From: Bacteroidota bacterium
Lineage (GTDB): Bacteria > Bacteroidota > Bacteroidia > Flavobacteriales_D > Crocinitomicaceae
Direction: 5' to 3'
DNA: 64,000 nt
Assembly (NCBI GenBank): GCA_016866255.1
Contig: VGMY01000003.1
Location: 1-64,000 of the forward strand
A model generated the notes under the pieces. The model saw nothing but the letters and a program-made list of their open reading frames with translations. It had not been told where the DNA came from and did not search any database. Within the stretch, counting starts at the first letter, position 1. Each line of letters opens with the position of its first letter. Made by a program: the position numbers and the translations under genes. Below are positions 33,877 through 42,981 of the stretch, in pieces.

Positions 33877-36012
33877 ATGAAAAAATCTACGTTTGCTTTT
33901 GTTCTGAACTTGGTTATCGCGTTACCCCTTTTTAGTCAAATGGTGAGCGTACATGGAGCATCCAAGGATAACTACATTCCCACGCTGGAAATAGCTCCGC
34001 CGAATGTTGAACAATTGCTAATCGAAGATCAAAAAAGGGATGAACTCGGCTTGTTATACCGAAACGGCATTGCTCGAACGGTAAATATTTCTCCAAACAA
34101 CAGCGGAATTTGGTCGATTCTTCCCAACGGGGATCGTCAATGGATGCTGCGCATTAAATCGGTAGGCGCAGAAGCCTTGAGTTTCTTATTTGAAACGTTC
34201 AAAATTTATGGAGGAACTACGATTGAAATTCAAAACAACGATGGATTGTTGTTGCATCCTGTTATAACCTCTTCGGAGGTGCAAGAACACTTCATGTACA
34301 ATGCTGCCTTGTGTTTTGGCGACGAAATGATGCTTCGGTTAACAGAGCCTAAGAACACTGCAGCATCGGAAATTTTCATCGATCGTATTATGTACGGTTA
34401 CCGTTCCATTGCCAAACCTAAAGCGCTTAAAATCAACGAATCAGAAGCCTGCCAAGTTAACGTAAATTGCACTCCGGTTGGCAATAATTGGCAGGAAGAA
34501 AAACGCGGCATCGCACGTATTCTCGTAATAGACGGAGGTTTTCAGGGGTGGTGTACCGGCTCCTTGGTCAATAATTTGGCAAATGACTGCAAGCCCTTGT
34601 TCCTCACGGCCTTTCACTGTGCGGAGACGGCTACTGCAGCAAACCTAAATCAATGGAAATTTTACTTTCGCTACGAAGCGCCAACGTGTACCAACCCTAA
34701 TACGGCTGGGACCTTGGACGACCACTTTATTACGGGATGTTTTAAATTATCCGATTCTGGGGATGGTGGCGGGTCAACAGGATCTGATTTTCTTCTAGTT
34801 CAACTCGGGACGGCAGCGAATCAAGCCAACACTGTTACTACCTTAAAATCGCCCAATTACAATGCCTATTGGAATGGCTGGGACGCCAATAATTCCCCAA
34901 CTACGGGTGGTGTGGGAATTCATCACCCCGCAGGGGATATTAAGAAAATTTCTACCTTCAACGGAAATACGGTCTCATCCACTTGGGGCAGCGTTCCAAA
35001 TACCCATTGGAGATTAATCTGGTCAGCCAATGCCAACGGTCACGGAGTCACTGAGGGAGGTTCATCCGGCTCTCCGTTGTTTAACAATTCTGCTGGACGA
35101 ATTATTGGAACACTCACAGGTGGGGGTTCCTTTTGCAATGCAACCAACCAACCCGATTATTATGGTAAAATATCCTACCACTGGATTTCCAACGGATCCA
35201 ACAACAACCGCCGTCTAAAGCCCTTTTTAGATCCTGCAAACACAGGAGCTCTCACCCTAAATGGCTCAGCCGACCCTTGCTCAAATAACCCCAATAATGA
35301 CCCTTGCGCCGCCGCTGCGGATACGTGTGACGAGTACATTAAACAATTCTTACTCAACTCGATAAACAACAGTTCAAATGCTTGTACGGCGGGCGGCTAT
35401 GCGGATTATACCAACATCTCCACTTCTTTGGCTAAAGGCTCTGCTTATAGTGCAACCGTAGTAACCGGAATTATTGGACAAGCGGGGGACATTGCTTATA
35501 CGGGCGATGAAGTTGCGGTATGGATAGATTACAACAATAACAACAACTTCTCGGATGCCGGAGAACAGGTTGGATATGTTTTGGTCGGACAAGGCTGGAG
35601 TAATGTGTTCAATTTTACGGTTCCCATGAGCGCAACAACAGGGATGGTCCATTTACGAACGCGTATTTCGTACCAAGGTTCAGGGGCAATTGTACCGTGC
35701 GGGACGGTTGCTTATGGGGAAACCGAAGATTATATGGTGAATATTACGGCTGCCTCCGGGATCGGGGAGCTCAATCCTGAACTCGTGAGTTTATACCCAA
35801 ATCCTACGAACGATTTATTGACCATCGATTTTGGTGGTTTGGAGGCTAGCTCGGTGAAAATTTTTGACTTATCGGGCAAGTTAATTCTTACCTATGCAAC
35901 CCCTTCAAGTTCGAAAATGGAACTTTCCACTGCAGGTATTGCCCAAGGGGTATATCACGTGAAGATTGCTACCCCTATGGGAGAAATCACCAAAACCCTT
36001 ATGAAAAACTAA
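33877..36012 (+). CDS. Secreted trypsin-like serine protease (lysyl-endopeptidase type) with GEVED and T9SS domains
   Basis: A 711-residue secreted protease. The signal peptide covers about 1-21 (FVLNLVIALPLFSQ). A pro-region with a beta-domain runs to about 190. The chymotrypsin-fold domain, about 205-455, has the triad His247 (LTAFHCAE), Asp304 (GSDFLLVQL) and Ser397 (EGGSSGSPLF), and resembles Achromobacter lysyl endopeptidase more than trypsin. A GEVED domain (about 475-625; YGETEDYMV) and a type A sorting domain (about 635-711; LYPNPTNDLL, IAQGVYHVKI) follow. Cleavage after Lys is an inference. I chose the ATG at 33877 over a GTG 24 bases upstream because it starts the hydrophobic signal peptide with a Lys pair. 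A terminator closes the unit. Confidence 0.92.
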   Translation: MKKSTFAFVLNLVIALPLFSQMVSVHGASKDNYIPTLEIAPPNVEQLLIEDQKRDELGLLYRNGIARTVNISPNNSGIWSILPNGDRQWMLRIKSVGAEALSFLFETFKIYGGTTIEIQNNDGLLLHPVITSSEVQEHFMYNAALCFGDEMMLRLTEPKNTAASEIFIDRIMYGYRSIAKPKALKINESEACQVNVNCTPVGNNWQEEKRGIARILVIDGGFQGWCTGSLVNNLANDCKPLFLTAFHCAETATAANLNQWKFYFRYEAPTCTNPNTAGTLDDHFITGCFKLSDSGDGGGSTGSDFLLVQLGTAANQANTVTTLKSPNYNAYWNGWDANNSPTTGGVGIHHPAGDIKKISTFNGNTVSSTWGSVPNTHWRLIWSANANGHGVTEGGSSGSPLFNNSAGRIIGTLTGGGSFCNATNQPDYYGKISYHWISNGSNNNRRLKPFLDPANTGALTLNGSADPCSNNPNNDPCAAAADTCDEYIKQFLLNSINNSSNACTAGGYADYTNISTSLAKGSAYSATVVTGIIGQAGDIAYTGDEVAVWIDYNNNNNFSDAGEQVGYVLVGQGWSNVFNFTVPMSATTGMVHLRTRISYQGSGAIVPCGTVAYGETEDYMVNITAASGIGELNPELVSLYPNPTNDLLTIDFGGLEASSVKIFDLSGKLILTYATPSSSKMELSTAGIAQGVYHVKIATPMGEITKTLMKN

Positions 36013-36030
36013 CGGCACCAACCGTTCAAA

Positions 36031-36058
36031 AAGGCTGTTTTCGAACAGCTTTTTTTTT
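36031..36058 (+). terminator. Intrinsic terminator with UUCG loop
   Basis: GCTGTT and AACAGC pair around TTCG, extended by A/T pairs, followed by nine T. It lies 19 bases after the protease stop codon and before uvrC. Confidence 0.88.
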
Positions 36059-36090
36059 GTGCATTCCCTTCAATATTCACCTCGATTTCT

Positions 36091-36098
36091 TACTTTCG
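36091..36098 (+). promoter_or_regulatory. -7-like element just before uvrC
   Basis: TACTTTCG differs from TAnnTTTG at one base and ends four bases before the uvrC ATG. No -33 TTTG is at the right spacing. Confidence 0.3.
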
Positions 36099-36102
36099 TT
36101 GC

Positions 36103-37884
36103 ATGCGATTCAACTGTCTAGAGGACGGTTTTCTGGGCCATATACCCGAGAATCCCGGAGTATATAAATACTTTAATGCTGAAAATTCATTGCTTTACGT
36201 TGGCAAAGCGAAAAATCTTCGGAAAAGAATCTCTAGCTATTTTCAAAAAATTCATTCGGATAACAAAACACGGGTACTGGTTAAACAAATTAGGTTCATT
36301 GAAACATTGTTGGTAGATTCCGAATTGGATGCATTATTGCTTGAAAACAACCTCATTAAAGAAAACAAGCCCCGTTACAATATCCTTTTAAAGGACGATA
36401 AAACCTATCCTTGGATTTGCCTCACAAAAGAACCGTTTCCAAGAGTTTTCAGTACCCGAAACCGCAGCAATGCTCAGGCTGAATACTTCGGTCCATTCCC
36501 CAAAGGAACTGTTCATAAAAACTTACTAGAACTTATCCATGAATTATATCCAATTCGAACTTGTTCCTTAGATCTTAGTGAAAAGACCATTGCTAGTCAG
36601 CGTTTTTCCGTTTGCCTTGAATACCATCTTAAACGATGTCAAGGTCCCTGTATTGACTTCCAGCTTTTGACCTCCTATCAAAAAAATATCGCTGAAATTC
36701 GATTATTACTTAAAGGCAAAACCCATTCGCTCATTCAACAACTTCGTCGGCAAATGGAGGAGGCTTCCCTATCCTTGGAGTTCGAAAAAGCCCATACCGC
36801 AAAGACCAAAATTGAAACCTTAAATACCTTTCATTCTAAATCGGCCATGGTCAACGACCTGAACCTGAACTGCGATGTGTTAACGTGTAAGCTTATCAAT
36901 GATCGACTGTACTATAATTATTGCTGGGTGCGCGAAGGGAGAATTGATTTAAGTATTTCTGATAAAATGACCCTGCCCCAGCAAGAGTCCATCGAAGAGC
37001 TTACCATCATTCTTTGGCATGAACTAAAACTGAGGTATGCAAGTACCCAAAAACTCATCCTCACCAACATTCCCATTAACAATACCATAGAAGGGTTTGA
37101 ATTCATGACGCCTCAAAGGGGAGATAAAGTAAAAATCTTGGAATTTTCGATTAAAAACATTTCATTTTCCACGGCACCGAATAAACCCGGAGCCATCGAT
37201 TATGGGAAGCGAGTGGCGCTGCTTCAGGAAATATTGAACCTCAACAAAGCGCCTCTACATATCGAGTGTTTTGATAATTCTAACATACAAGGTGTATATG
37301 CCGTAGCTGCATGTGTGGTATTTAAAGAAGGAAAGCCAAGCACCAAAGACTACCGGCATTTCAACATCCGAACGGTGGAAGGCCCCGACGATTTTGCGAG
37401 CATGCGGGAGATCGTAGGACGAAGGTATCAACGGTTAATCAACGAAGAAAAAAGTTTACCCGACCTGATTGTAATCGACGGAGGAAAAGGTCAACTTTCC
37501 GCTGCGATAGAAGCGTTACAAGGCCTTGGTATTTTTGGAAAAGTGCCCCTTATTGGTCTCGCAAAAAAATTAGAAGAAATATTTCTCCCCGGCGCCTCAG
37601 ATCCATTAGTGATCGACCATGGAAATCAAGGTCTCATGTTGCTTCAACACCTAAGAAATGAAGCCCACCGTTTTGGAATAACGCATCATAGAAATCAACG
37701 AAGTGCCGCCTTTATTACTTCTGCCTGGCAGAATATCCCTGGGGTAGGTGAAAAATCATTGGAAAGAATATTACAACACTACCCAAGCCCTAAAACCTTC
37801 GAAAGCGATGCTCTTGAACACCAAGAAGAAAAGCTTGGTAAACGGCTTGCCGCCACCGTGCGAAGATATTTACCTACTGCTTAA
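36103..37884 (+). CDS. uvrC: Excinuclease ABC subunit C
   Basis: A 593-residue nucleotide-excision repair nuclease that makes both incisions around a lesion held by UvrB. In order: the GIY-YIG nuclease (about 12-95; NPGVYKYFN, LLYVGKAKNLRKRISSYF), a UVR motif for UvrB binding (about 205-240), the RNase-H-like nuclease (about 385-540; HIECFDNSNIQG, LIVIDGGKGQLSA with catalytic Asp) and a C-terminal helix-hairpin-helix (about 545-593; IPGVGEKSLERILQHY). Length is normal. It is convergent with the metalloprotease gene, overlapping by 11 bases. Confidence 0.97.
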   Translation: MRFNCLEDGFLGHIPENPGVYKYFNAENSLLYVGKAKNLRKRISSYFQKIHSDNKTRVLVKQIRFIETLLVDSELDALLLENNLIKENKPRYNILLKDDKTYPWICLTKEPFPRVFSTRNRSNAQAEYFGPFPKGTVHKNLLELIHELYPIRTCSLDLSEKTIASQRFSVCLEYHLKRCQGPCIDFQLLTSYQKNIAEIRLLLKGKTHSLIQQLRRQMEEASLSLEFEKAHTAKTKIETLNTFHSKSAMVNDLNLNCDVLTCKLINDRLYYNYCWVREGRIDLSISDKMTLPQQESIEELTIILWHELKLRYASTQKLILTNIPINNTIEGFEFMTPQRGDKVKILEFSIKNISFSTAPNKPGAIDYGKRVALLQEILNLNKAPLHIECFDNSNIQGVYAVAACVVFKEGKPSTKDYRHFNIRTVEGPDDFASMREIVGRRYQRLINEEKSLPDLIVIDGGKGQLSAAIEALQGLGIFGKVPLIGLAKKLEEIFLPGASDPLVIDHGNQGLMLLQHLRNEAHRFGITHHRNQRSAAFITSAWQNIPGVGEKSLERILQHYPSPKTFESDALEHQEEKLGKRLAATVRRYLPTA

Positions 37885-40039
37885 TGAAGGTTCGCGAAAC
37901 CTGACCTTGGGTCCCGTAAATTGTGGCTGAATATTTACCCGCTGCTAAAGCATGGGTATCCAGCATGACAACGTTCTTTCCCGCATTGGAATGAATTTCA
38001 TGTGCCTGAACCTGCTTGCCATTGGCATCGAGAAGGACCACTGTCATTTTATCGGCTGTTGTAACGGTGTACTCTACATTCAGTTCGGAAGAAACTGGGT
38101 TAGGATACAATACGACTTCGCTCACATTCTCCTCCAAGGTTTCCATTCCAAGAACCACCGTATTCGAAGGAGCTCCATTGTACAGGTTAATGTCGTCCAG
38201 ATAAAAATTATTTCCACCGTTTCCTTCAAAGCGCCATTTTGCTCTAAAATTCTGTTGGTAATAGGTGCTCGTGATATTGGTCATGTGCACGGTTACCCAG
38301 TCCGCCTGCGAGCTCGGTTTCCATGAAGTTGCCACGGCTTGATTGCTTAACTGATTTCCTGTAATGGTTTTACGCTGTACCCAAGTGTCGCCGCAATCTC
38401 CAGTGATGAACACTTTCAGCGCCTCGTTATCGGCGGCGAGTTTCTTACGGTAAGCATAACGAAAACTCAACGTGACAGCTTGATTTGCAGCTAACCCGGA
38501 CAGATCGATAGGCGTTGAAATAAGCTCGTCACGGCTTCCTGCAGCTTGTCCAAAATTCTGCAATTTTGCACATTTTATTCCATTGAAACTGGTCGTATTA
38601 TCGATCGTAAATTCGTTGTTTCCATCAGGATTGACTACTTCCCAGTTCACCAAATTGTTTAAGGCGTTGTAATTCTCAAAGCCGTCGTAGAACGGAGTCG
38701 TTGTTGGGGCCAATAGTACGCGAATGTAATTATTTTTGATCTCCGAATCCGTAATAACCCCGTCACTCGCCTCTAGGGTGACGCTGTACAAGCCCGGGGT
38801 GTTGTAGGTAACAGTGGGGTTTTGCGAAGAGGCGGAGGCTGGAAGACCTCCCGGGAAGCTCCACGACCAACTATTCACCGAATTATAGGATTCATCGGAG
38901 AATTGAATAGGATCCCCTACACAAACAGTGGTGAGGTTTGAGGAAAAGTCTGCTTTGCACAAATAAGGAGTTGCCCCTGCACCAACCAAGGTTAAGTTCG
39001 CTTGTGAAATAACATTGGCACGACCCGTATTGTTGCTTTGTAAAGCGTTTCGCATTCTGGTTCTTTGACCCGAGGTGAACATCTTCGAACAATAGGAATA
39101 GTCCATGTAATTTTCAACGTTATCTTTAATGTCAAAACCCCAATAGGCGTTGTCGGAGTTGCACGTGTTGGAAGCGAAAATACACGCCTGTACCCCAATG
39201 CAATTCGGCGTGTCTTGAACGTTGTCATCGGTAGAACAACTGGACGCATTTCCAGGGTTGTTGTTGGGACCCCAGGTGTGGTCTAAGTTTAACCAATGTC
39301 CCACCTCATGAGTCAAAGTGCGGCTTGATCCCACCGAACTTGTTCCAATTGAACCAACATAGTCGTGTAAAATCCAGATGCCATTCGTCATCTGTGTAGC
39401 CGACCAACCCGAGGGTTTTGTGGTATATCCTGCAGCCCCTCCAATATCCCCGCAAATAAAAATGTTCAAATACCTATTTCCAGGCCAAGATCCATTGTAC
39501 ACGTCGTTTCCGTCAACGATTGCATCCACTTGGTCTCCACCATCCTCGCCATTATCTGTAAGCGCATTTACCGTTCGGGTAATACCCTTGAAGCATTGCC
39601 CGTTTGGGGCTTTAGTGGCTATTAAAAACTCTACTTCGATATCTGCAGGCATTCCTTGAAATTCCGCCTGAACATTGTTAGCATCCTGATTGAGAAGCCG
39701 AAAATCACGGTTGAGAATGCTCAAGGCATCTAAAATTTGTTCGTCCGAAATGTTCTCAGGTCCGTTGTTGTGTAACACGTGAAAAACTACCGGGATTTTA
39801 TAAACCGTTCCTTTCGTCATTGGTTTTGAAGCACCATGCAGTTCATCCAATGAATCGATTACCCGTTGTTGAAGGTAGGCAGGATTTTGCATGAGCGCCG
39901 CCATTTTTTTATGCTGATGGCAATATTCGACTCGCTCTCCCTCTCGGGCGTTGCTGGGATCAAAAGAATGCACGGGTTTTGTTTGGGCAAAACAAACCAT
40001 GTAAAAACCCATAACGAACAAAAATAAGAGTGTTTTCAT
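37874..40039 (-). CDS. Secreted M43 zinc metalloprotease (pappalysin/cytophagalysin type) with PKD and T9SS domains
   Basis: A 721-residue secreted protease. The signal peptide spans about 1-19 (VMGFYMVCFAQ). The metalloprotease domain, about 78-345, has the zinc site HEVGHWLNLDH (His244, His248, His254; catalytic Glu245) and the Met-turn ENYMDYSYC downstream, both features of MEROPS family M43. A PKD domain (about 360-445; FSDESYNSVNSWSWSFPGG) and a jelly-roll attachment domain (about 450-635) follow, then a type A sorting domain (about 650-721; VLYPNPVSSEL, LAAGKYSATIYG). The substrate is unknown; relatives degrade extracellular proteins. It is transcribed alone toward uvrC. Confidence 0.93.
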   Translation of the reverse strand: MKTLLFLFVMGFYMVCFAQTKPVHSFDPSNAREGERVEYCHQHKKMAALMQNPAYLQQRVIDSLDELHGASKPMTKGTVYKIPVVFHVLHNNGPENISDEQILDALSILNRDFRLLNQDANNVQAEFQGMPADIEVEFLIATKAPNGQCFKGITRTVNALTDNGEDGGDQVDAIVDGNDVYNGSWPGNRYLNIFICGDIGGAAGYTTKPSGWSATQMTNGIWILHDYVGSIGTSSVGSSRTLTHEVGHWLNLDHTWGPNNNPGNASSCSTDDNVQDTPNCIGVQACIFASNTCNSDNAYWGFDIKDNVENYMDYSYCSKMFTSGQRTRMRNALQSNNTGRANVISQANLTLVGAGATPYLCKADFSSNLTTVCVGDPIQFSDESYNSVNSWSWSFPGGLPASASSQNPTVTYNTPGLYSVTLEASDGVITDSEIKNNYIRVLLAPTTTPFYDGFENYNALNNLVNWEVVNPDGNNEFTIDNTTSFNGIKCAKLQNFGQAAGSRDELISTPIDLSGLAANQAVTLSFRYAYRKKLAADNEALKVFITGDCGDTWVQRKTITGNQLSNQAVATSWKPSSQADWVTVHMTNITSTYYQQNFRAKWRFEGNGGNNFYLDDINLYNGAPSNTVVLGMETLEENVSEVVLYPNPVSSELNVEYTVTTADKMTVVLLDANGKQVQAHEIHSNAGKNVVMLDTHALAAGKYSATIYGTQGQVSRTFIKQ

Positions 40040-40054
40040 GCCATTTATTTTTCG

Positions 40055-40085
40055 CTAAAATACAATTAAATTAATTCTCATCAAA
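40055..40085 (-). promoter_or_regulatory. Probable promoter of the M43 protease gene
   Basis: On the minus strand TTTG (40085-40082) and TATTTTAG (40062-40055) are separated by 19 bases; the -7 element differs from consensus at one base. The ATG at 40039 follows a leader of about ten bases. Confidence 0.4.
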
Positions 40086-40114
40086 CGATTTAAGACGCGA
40101 AAAGTTTAATGCCG

Positions 40115-40122
40115 TATCTTTA
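40115..40122 (+). promoter_or_regulatory. -7-like element just before the thioesterase gene
   Basis: TATCTTTA matches TAnnTTTG except at the last base and ends four bases before the ATG at 40127. No -33 TTTG is in range. Confidence 0.35.
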
Positions 40123-40126
40123 CTTT

Positions 40127-40648
40127 ATGAAACCAAAAAAAGCCTCCGAATCTTTATCCATAACTACCCATGTTGTGCTACCCAACGACACCAATACGCT
40201 CGGAAATTTATTCGGAGGACAGTTGCTCGCTTGGATGGATATTATTGCCAGTGTAGCCGCTCACCGTCACTGTAAAAGAGTTGTGGTAACGGCATCGGTT
40301 AATAATGTTTCCTTTAAAATGCCCATTCCAGCGGCATCCTTGGTGACATTATCTGCTAAAGTTTCTCGGGCTTTTAGCAGCAGTATGGAAATTTTTGTGG
40401 ATGTATTCATGGAAGATCACGTAACCGGACAAAAAGTAAAGTGCAACGAAGCTATCTATACGTTTGTTGCGGTGGATCAAAACGGAGGACCCATTCAAGT
40501 ACCGGAATTAATTCCTGAAACAGAAGAGGAAATCGAGCGCTTCAATGGGGCTCAACGAAGAAGGGAGCTTAACTTAATTTTGGCAGGAAAAATGAAGCCT
40601 TCCGAAGCTACTGAAATCAAAAAACTGTTTTCCGATGATGCGATTTAA
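40127..40648 (+). CDS. Hotdog-fold acyl-CoA thioesterase (YciA/cytosolic ACOT type)
   Basis: A 173-residue cytoplasmic enzyme expected to hydrolyse acyl-CoA to free acid and CoA. The hotdog region has VVLPNDTNTLGNLFGGQLLAWMD, where the N-x-x-G-x-x-F/GGQ-x-x-x-W-x-D pattern contains the catalytic Asp of the YciA/ACOT7 family, and a strand-rich FKMPIPAASLVTLSAKV segment. A C-terminal ERFNGAQRRRE extension is typical of Bacteroidota and Bacillus members. I chose the ATG at 40127; six codons upstream there is another ATG but the -7-like box lies between. It overlaps the next gene by 14 bases, so the two are co-expressed. Confidence 0.9.
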   Translation: MKPKKASESLSITTHVVLPNDTNTLGNLFGGQLLAWMDIIASVAAHRHCKRVVVTASVNNVSFKMPIPAASLVTLSAKVSRAFSSSMEIFVDVFMEDHVTGQKVKCNEAIYTFVAVDQNGGPIQVPELIPETEEEIERFNGAQRRRELNLILAGKMKPSEATEIKKLFSDDAI

Positions 40649-42053
40649 GTTCTTTTGCCTCTCCTTGGTGTTTAGTTTGGGGGTCTACAGTCAATCTTTC
40701 CAAGGAGATTGGTATGGTACGCTGGATGCGATGGGTCAAAAATTGCCCCTGGTATTGCACCTAAGTGATAGCTCCGGCCAATGGAAAGGCACCCTCGACA
40801 GCCCGAACCAAAGCGCGGTAGGAATTCCCATGACAAACGTCGCTGTTGAAGGTAAAACCCTGCGTTTTTCTATTGATCAACTCCGCGCAAGCTACAAAGG
40901 AACATTCATGGAAGCTTCCGGTATTGAAGGGACCTTTAAACAAGGAACTTTCCAAGCGCCTTTAGCTTTTTCAAAGAAACAACAAGAAAACCCCTCCCCC
41001 AAGAAAATTCAAGACCGTAAAGAGCCCGTACCGTACTCGGAAATTGAATTGGCCATTCCTCATGCTACGGGCGATTTCTCCATCAGCGGAACCCTCAGTT
41101 ACCCCCAACAGGCATCGCGCGATGTTAGCATAAAATACCCATGCATCGTATTAATTTCGGGAAGTGGTGCGCAAGACCGCAACGAAGAAATCCTAGGGCA
41201 TCGTCCCTTTTTAGTGCTCGCTGACCGTCTTACCCTCGCAGGGTATTCGGTGTTTCGTTACGACGATCGTGGGACCGGAAAATCAACAGGCACCTTTGAT
41301 GGGGCTACCTCTGCGGATTTTTCAACGGATGTTGTCTCCGTCATGAATTACCTCAAAAAAATGCTCATGGTGGATTCGAGTCGCATGATTCTAATGGGGC
41401 ATAGCGAAGGGGGAATGATTGCCAACATGGTCGCCGCACAACATCCCGAAATTTACGGTGTCGTATCCTTGGCTGGTCCGGGTGTTAAAGGTGCTGACTT
41501 ACTGGTAGAACAACAATGCCTGATATCAAAAGCCGTTGGTGCTAGCGAAAAAGAGGTGAAAAAAATCCGATCTTTTTCCGAAACTTTTTATCCCATATTA
41601 ACCTTAGACTCTTTGCCGCTGGTTCGAAAGAACGCAGAGGTATTTCTTACGGATTTTGTGAAAAGGATCAAGAAAAAAGAACTTAAAAAAAGCGGTATTG
41701 AAGACCGCAATACGTGGGTTCAAATGAATCTTTCCGCCTATGTTAATCCCTGGATGCTCTATTTTCTCAACTATAACCCTACGTTCGATTTAAAGCAAAT
41801 ACGGTGTCATTACCTCGCCCTTAACGGAACCACCGACCTACAAGTGCCTTCAAAAATGAATCTTGAGGCCATCTCGTTGAACTGTAATCCGGGATTAGAC
41901 AAAGTGAAGCGCATGCAAGAATTAGCGGGTCTGAACCATTTGTTTCAACCTTCACTTACCGGGAATCCGAACGAATACGGCTCCAATGAAATCACCTTTG
42001 ATATGGGGGCAATTCAAGCTATTTTGGACTTTCTTGATGAAATATTGCACTAA
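40635..42053 (+). CDS. Secreted alpha/beta-hydrolase
   Basis: A 472-residue protein with a signal peptide (about 1-20, LSLVFSLGVYSQS), an N-terminal beta domain (about 22-110, similar to lipocalin-like modules preceding hydrolases in this phylum) and an alpha/beta-hydrolase domain from about 145. Motifs are LISGSGAQDRNEE (oxyanion region), YDDRGTGKSTG and the nucleophile elbow GHSEGG with Ser257; the acid and His are likely near NGTTDLQVP and GLNHLFQ. This is the dienelactone-hydrolase/Xaa-Pro-peptidase-like group often annotated as 'alpha/beta hydrolase'; substrate is unknown. Its 3' end overlaps the convergent glycosyltransferase gene by 35 bases, the longest overlap in the window. An alternative ATG is three bases downstream. 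Confidence 0.88.
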   Translation: MMRFKFFCLSLVFSLGVYSQSFQGDWYGTLDAMGQKLPLVLHLSDSSGQWKGTLDSPNQSAVGIPMTNVAVEGKTLRFSIDQLRASYKGTFMEASGIEGTFKQGTFQAPLAFSKKQQENPSPKKIQDRKEPVPYSEIELAIPHATGDFSISGTLSYPQQASRDVSIKYPCIVLISGSGAQDRNEEILGHRPFLVLADRLTLAGYSVFRYDDRGTGKSTGTFDGATSADFSTDVVSVMNYLKKMLMVDSSRMILMGHSEGGMIANMVAAQHPEIYGVVSLAGPGVKGADLLVEQQCLISKAVGASEKEVKKIRSFSETFYPILTLDSLPLVRKNAEVFLTDFVKRIKKKELKKSGIEDRNTWVQMNLSAYVNPWMLYFLNYNPTFDLKQIRCHYLALNGTTDLQVPSKMNLEAISLNCNPGLDKVKRMQELAGLNHLFQPSLTGNPNEYGSNEITFDMGAIQAILDFLDEILH

Positions 42054-42981
42054 TTCTAGCTGCCAATAAAGTGGAATCTTGTTGCATCATGCACTTAAAA
42101 TGTCCCTTGGGGCATTCTTGGTACCCAATCTTAGAACACGGTCGGCACGATAGATCCGTCACTTGAAAATGTTCCACCTTGTCGCAACCGTAGGGCCCCA
42201 TTCCAAAACCCGGCACCGTATTTCCCCAGAGGCATAGCATCGGAAGATTATAAAAAGAGGTCAAATGCATCATACCGGTATCGTTGGTGACAACCAGTTT
42301 AGCGCGGCTGAGTAACAAGGCTGCCTGAAAAAAATCCGCTTTGCCGACGAGGTTAATGAGCCTTGGAAATTCCTGTGAAAGGCTACTTGCCATGGTTAAT
42401 TCTTCCTCTCCCCCAAGCAAAATAATAGGAACATCACAAAGCGCCAGGGTCTGACGAATCTTTTCTAGCGGGAATTGTTTGGTCTTAAACTTTGCGCCGA
42501 GCACCCAAACAGCATACTTGGTAGGCAAAGAAAGCGGAGCAGCATGATCAAGATTTAAAACCATCCGCTTTCCCATAAGTTCAACTTTTGCCGCCTTGGC
42601 ATACCGTTCAACGATAGAGGGCACCCACGTGTTTTTCGTTTTAAAACGGGTCATACACCATTTGGCGGCATTATGCTTTTTCACTCTGCTCCACTGAAAT
42701 CGAAACATGCTCCATTGTAAAAGCAATGTTCTAAGGTTATTGTGAAGGTCTATGATTTGATCAAACCTATGATGCTTTAATACCTTGGCCGTATCCGAAA
42801 TGGACTTTTGGAGTTCTAGGCCCTTGACCTCAAACGGCAATAATTGAAGTAAAGGAAGTTGTTCATGCTTGGTTAAAAAAAAGATCTCAGCGGTAGGAAA
42901 TTTATCGTTTAAACCCTGAAGTACCGGAAACGTAAGCAATACGTCACCGATAGCGCTGAAACGAATCACCAATATTTTCAC
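42019..42981 (-). CDS. Glycosyltransferase family 9 (heptosyltransferase-like)
   Basis: A 320-residue cytoplasmic GT-B enzyme of the ADP-heptose:LPS heptosyltransferase family. It starts ILVIRFSAIGDVLLTFPVLQ, and the donor-site motifs LVVTNDTGMMHLTSFYNLPMLCLWG and the CRPCSKIGYQECPKGHFKCM Cys-rich C-terminal block (given here in part) are characteristic. It probably adds a sugar to LPS core; ADP-heptose as donor is only a family-level inference. The start is GTG at 42981, overlapping the TGA of the upstream kinase gene. It is the last gene of the five-gene operon and the only clear envelope gene in it. Confidence 0.9.
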   Translation of the reverse strand: MKILVIRFSAIGDVLLTFPVLQGLNDKFPTAEIFFLTKHEQLPLLQLLPFEVKGLELQKSISDTAKVLKHHRFDQIIDLHNNLRTLLLQWSMFRFQWSRVKKHNAAKWCMTRFKTKNTWVPSIVERYAKAAKVELMGKRMVLNLDHAAPLSLPTKYAVWVLGAKFKTKQFPLEKIRQTLALCDVPIILLGGEEELTMASSLSQEFPRLINLVGKADFFQAALLLSRAKLVVTNDTGMMHLTSFYNLPMLCLWGNTVPGFGMGPYGCDKVEHFQVTDLSCRPCSKIGYQECPKGHFKCMMQQDSTLLAARISAIFHQESPK

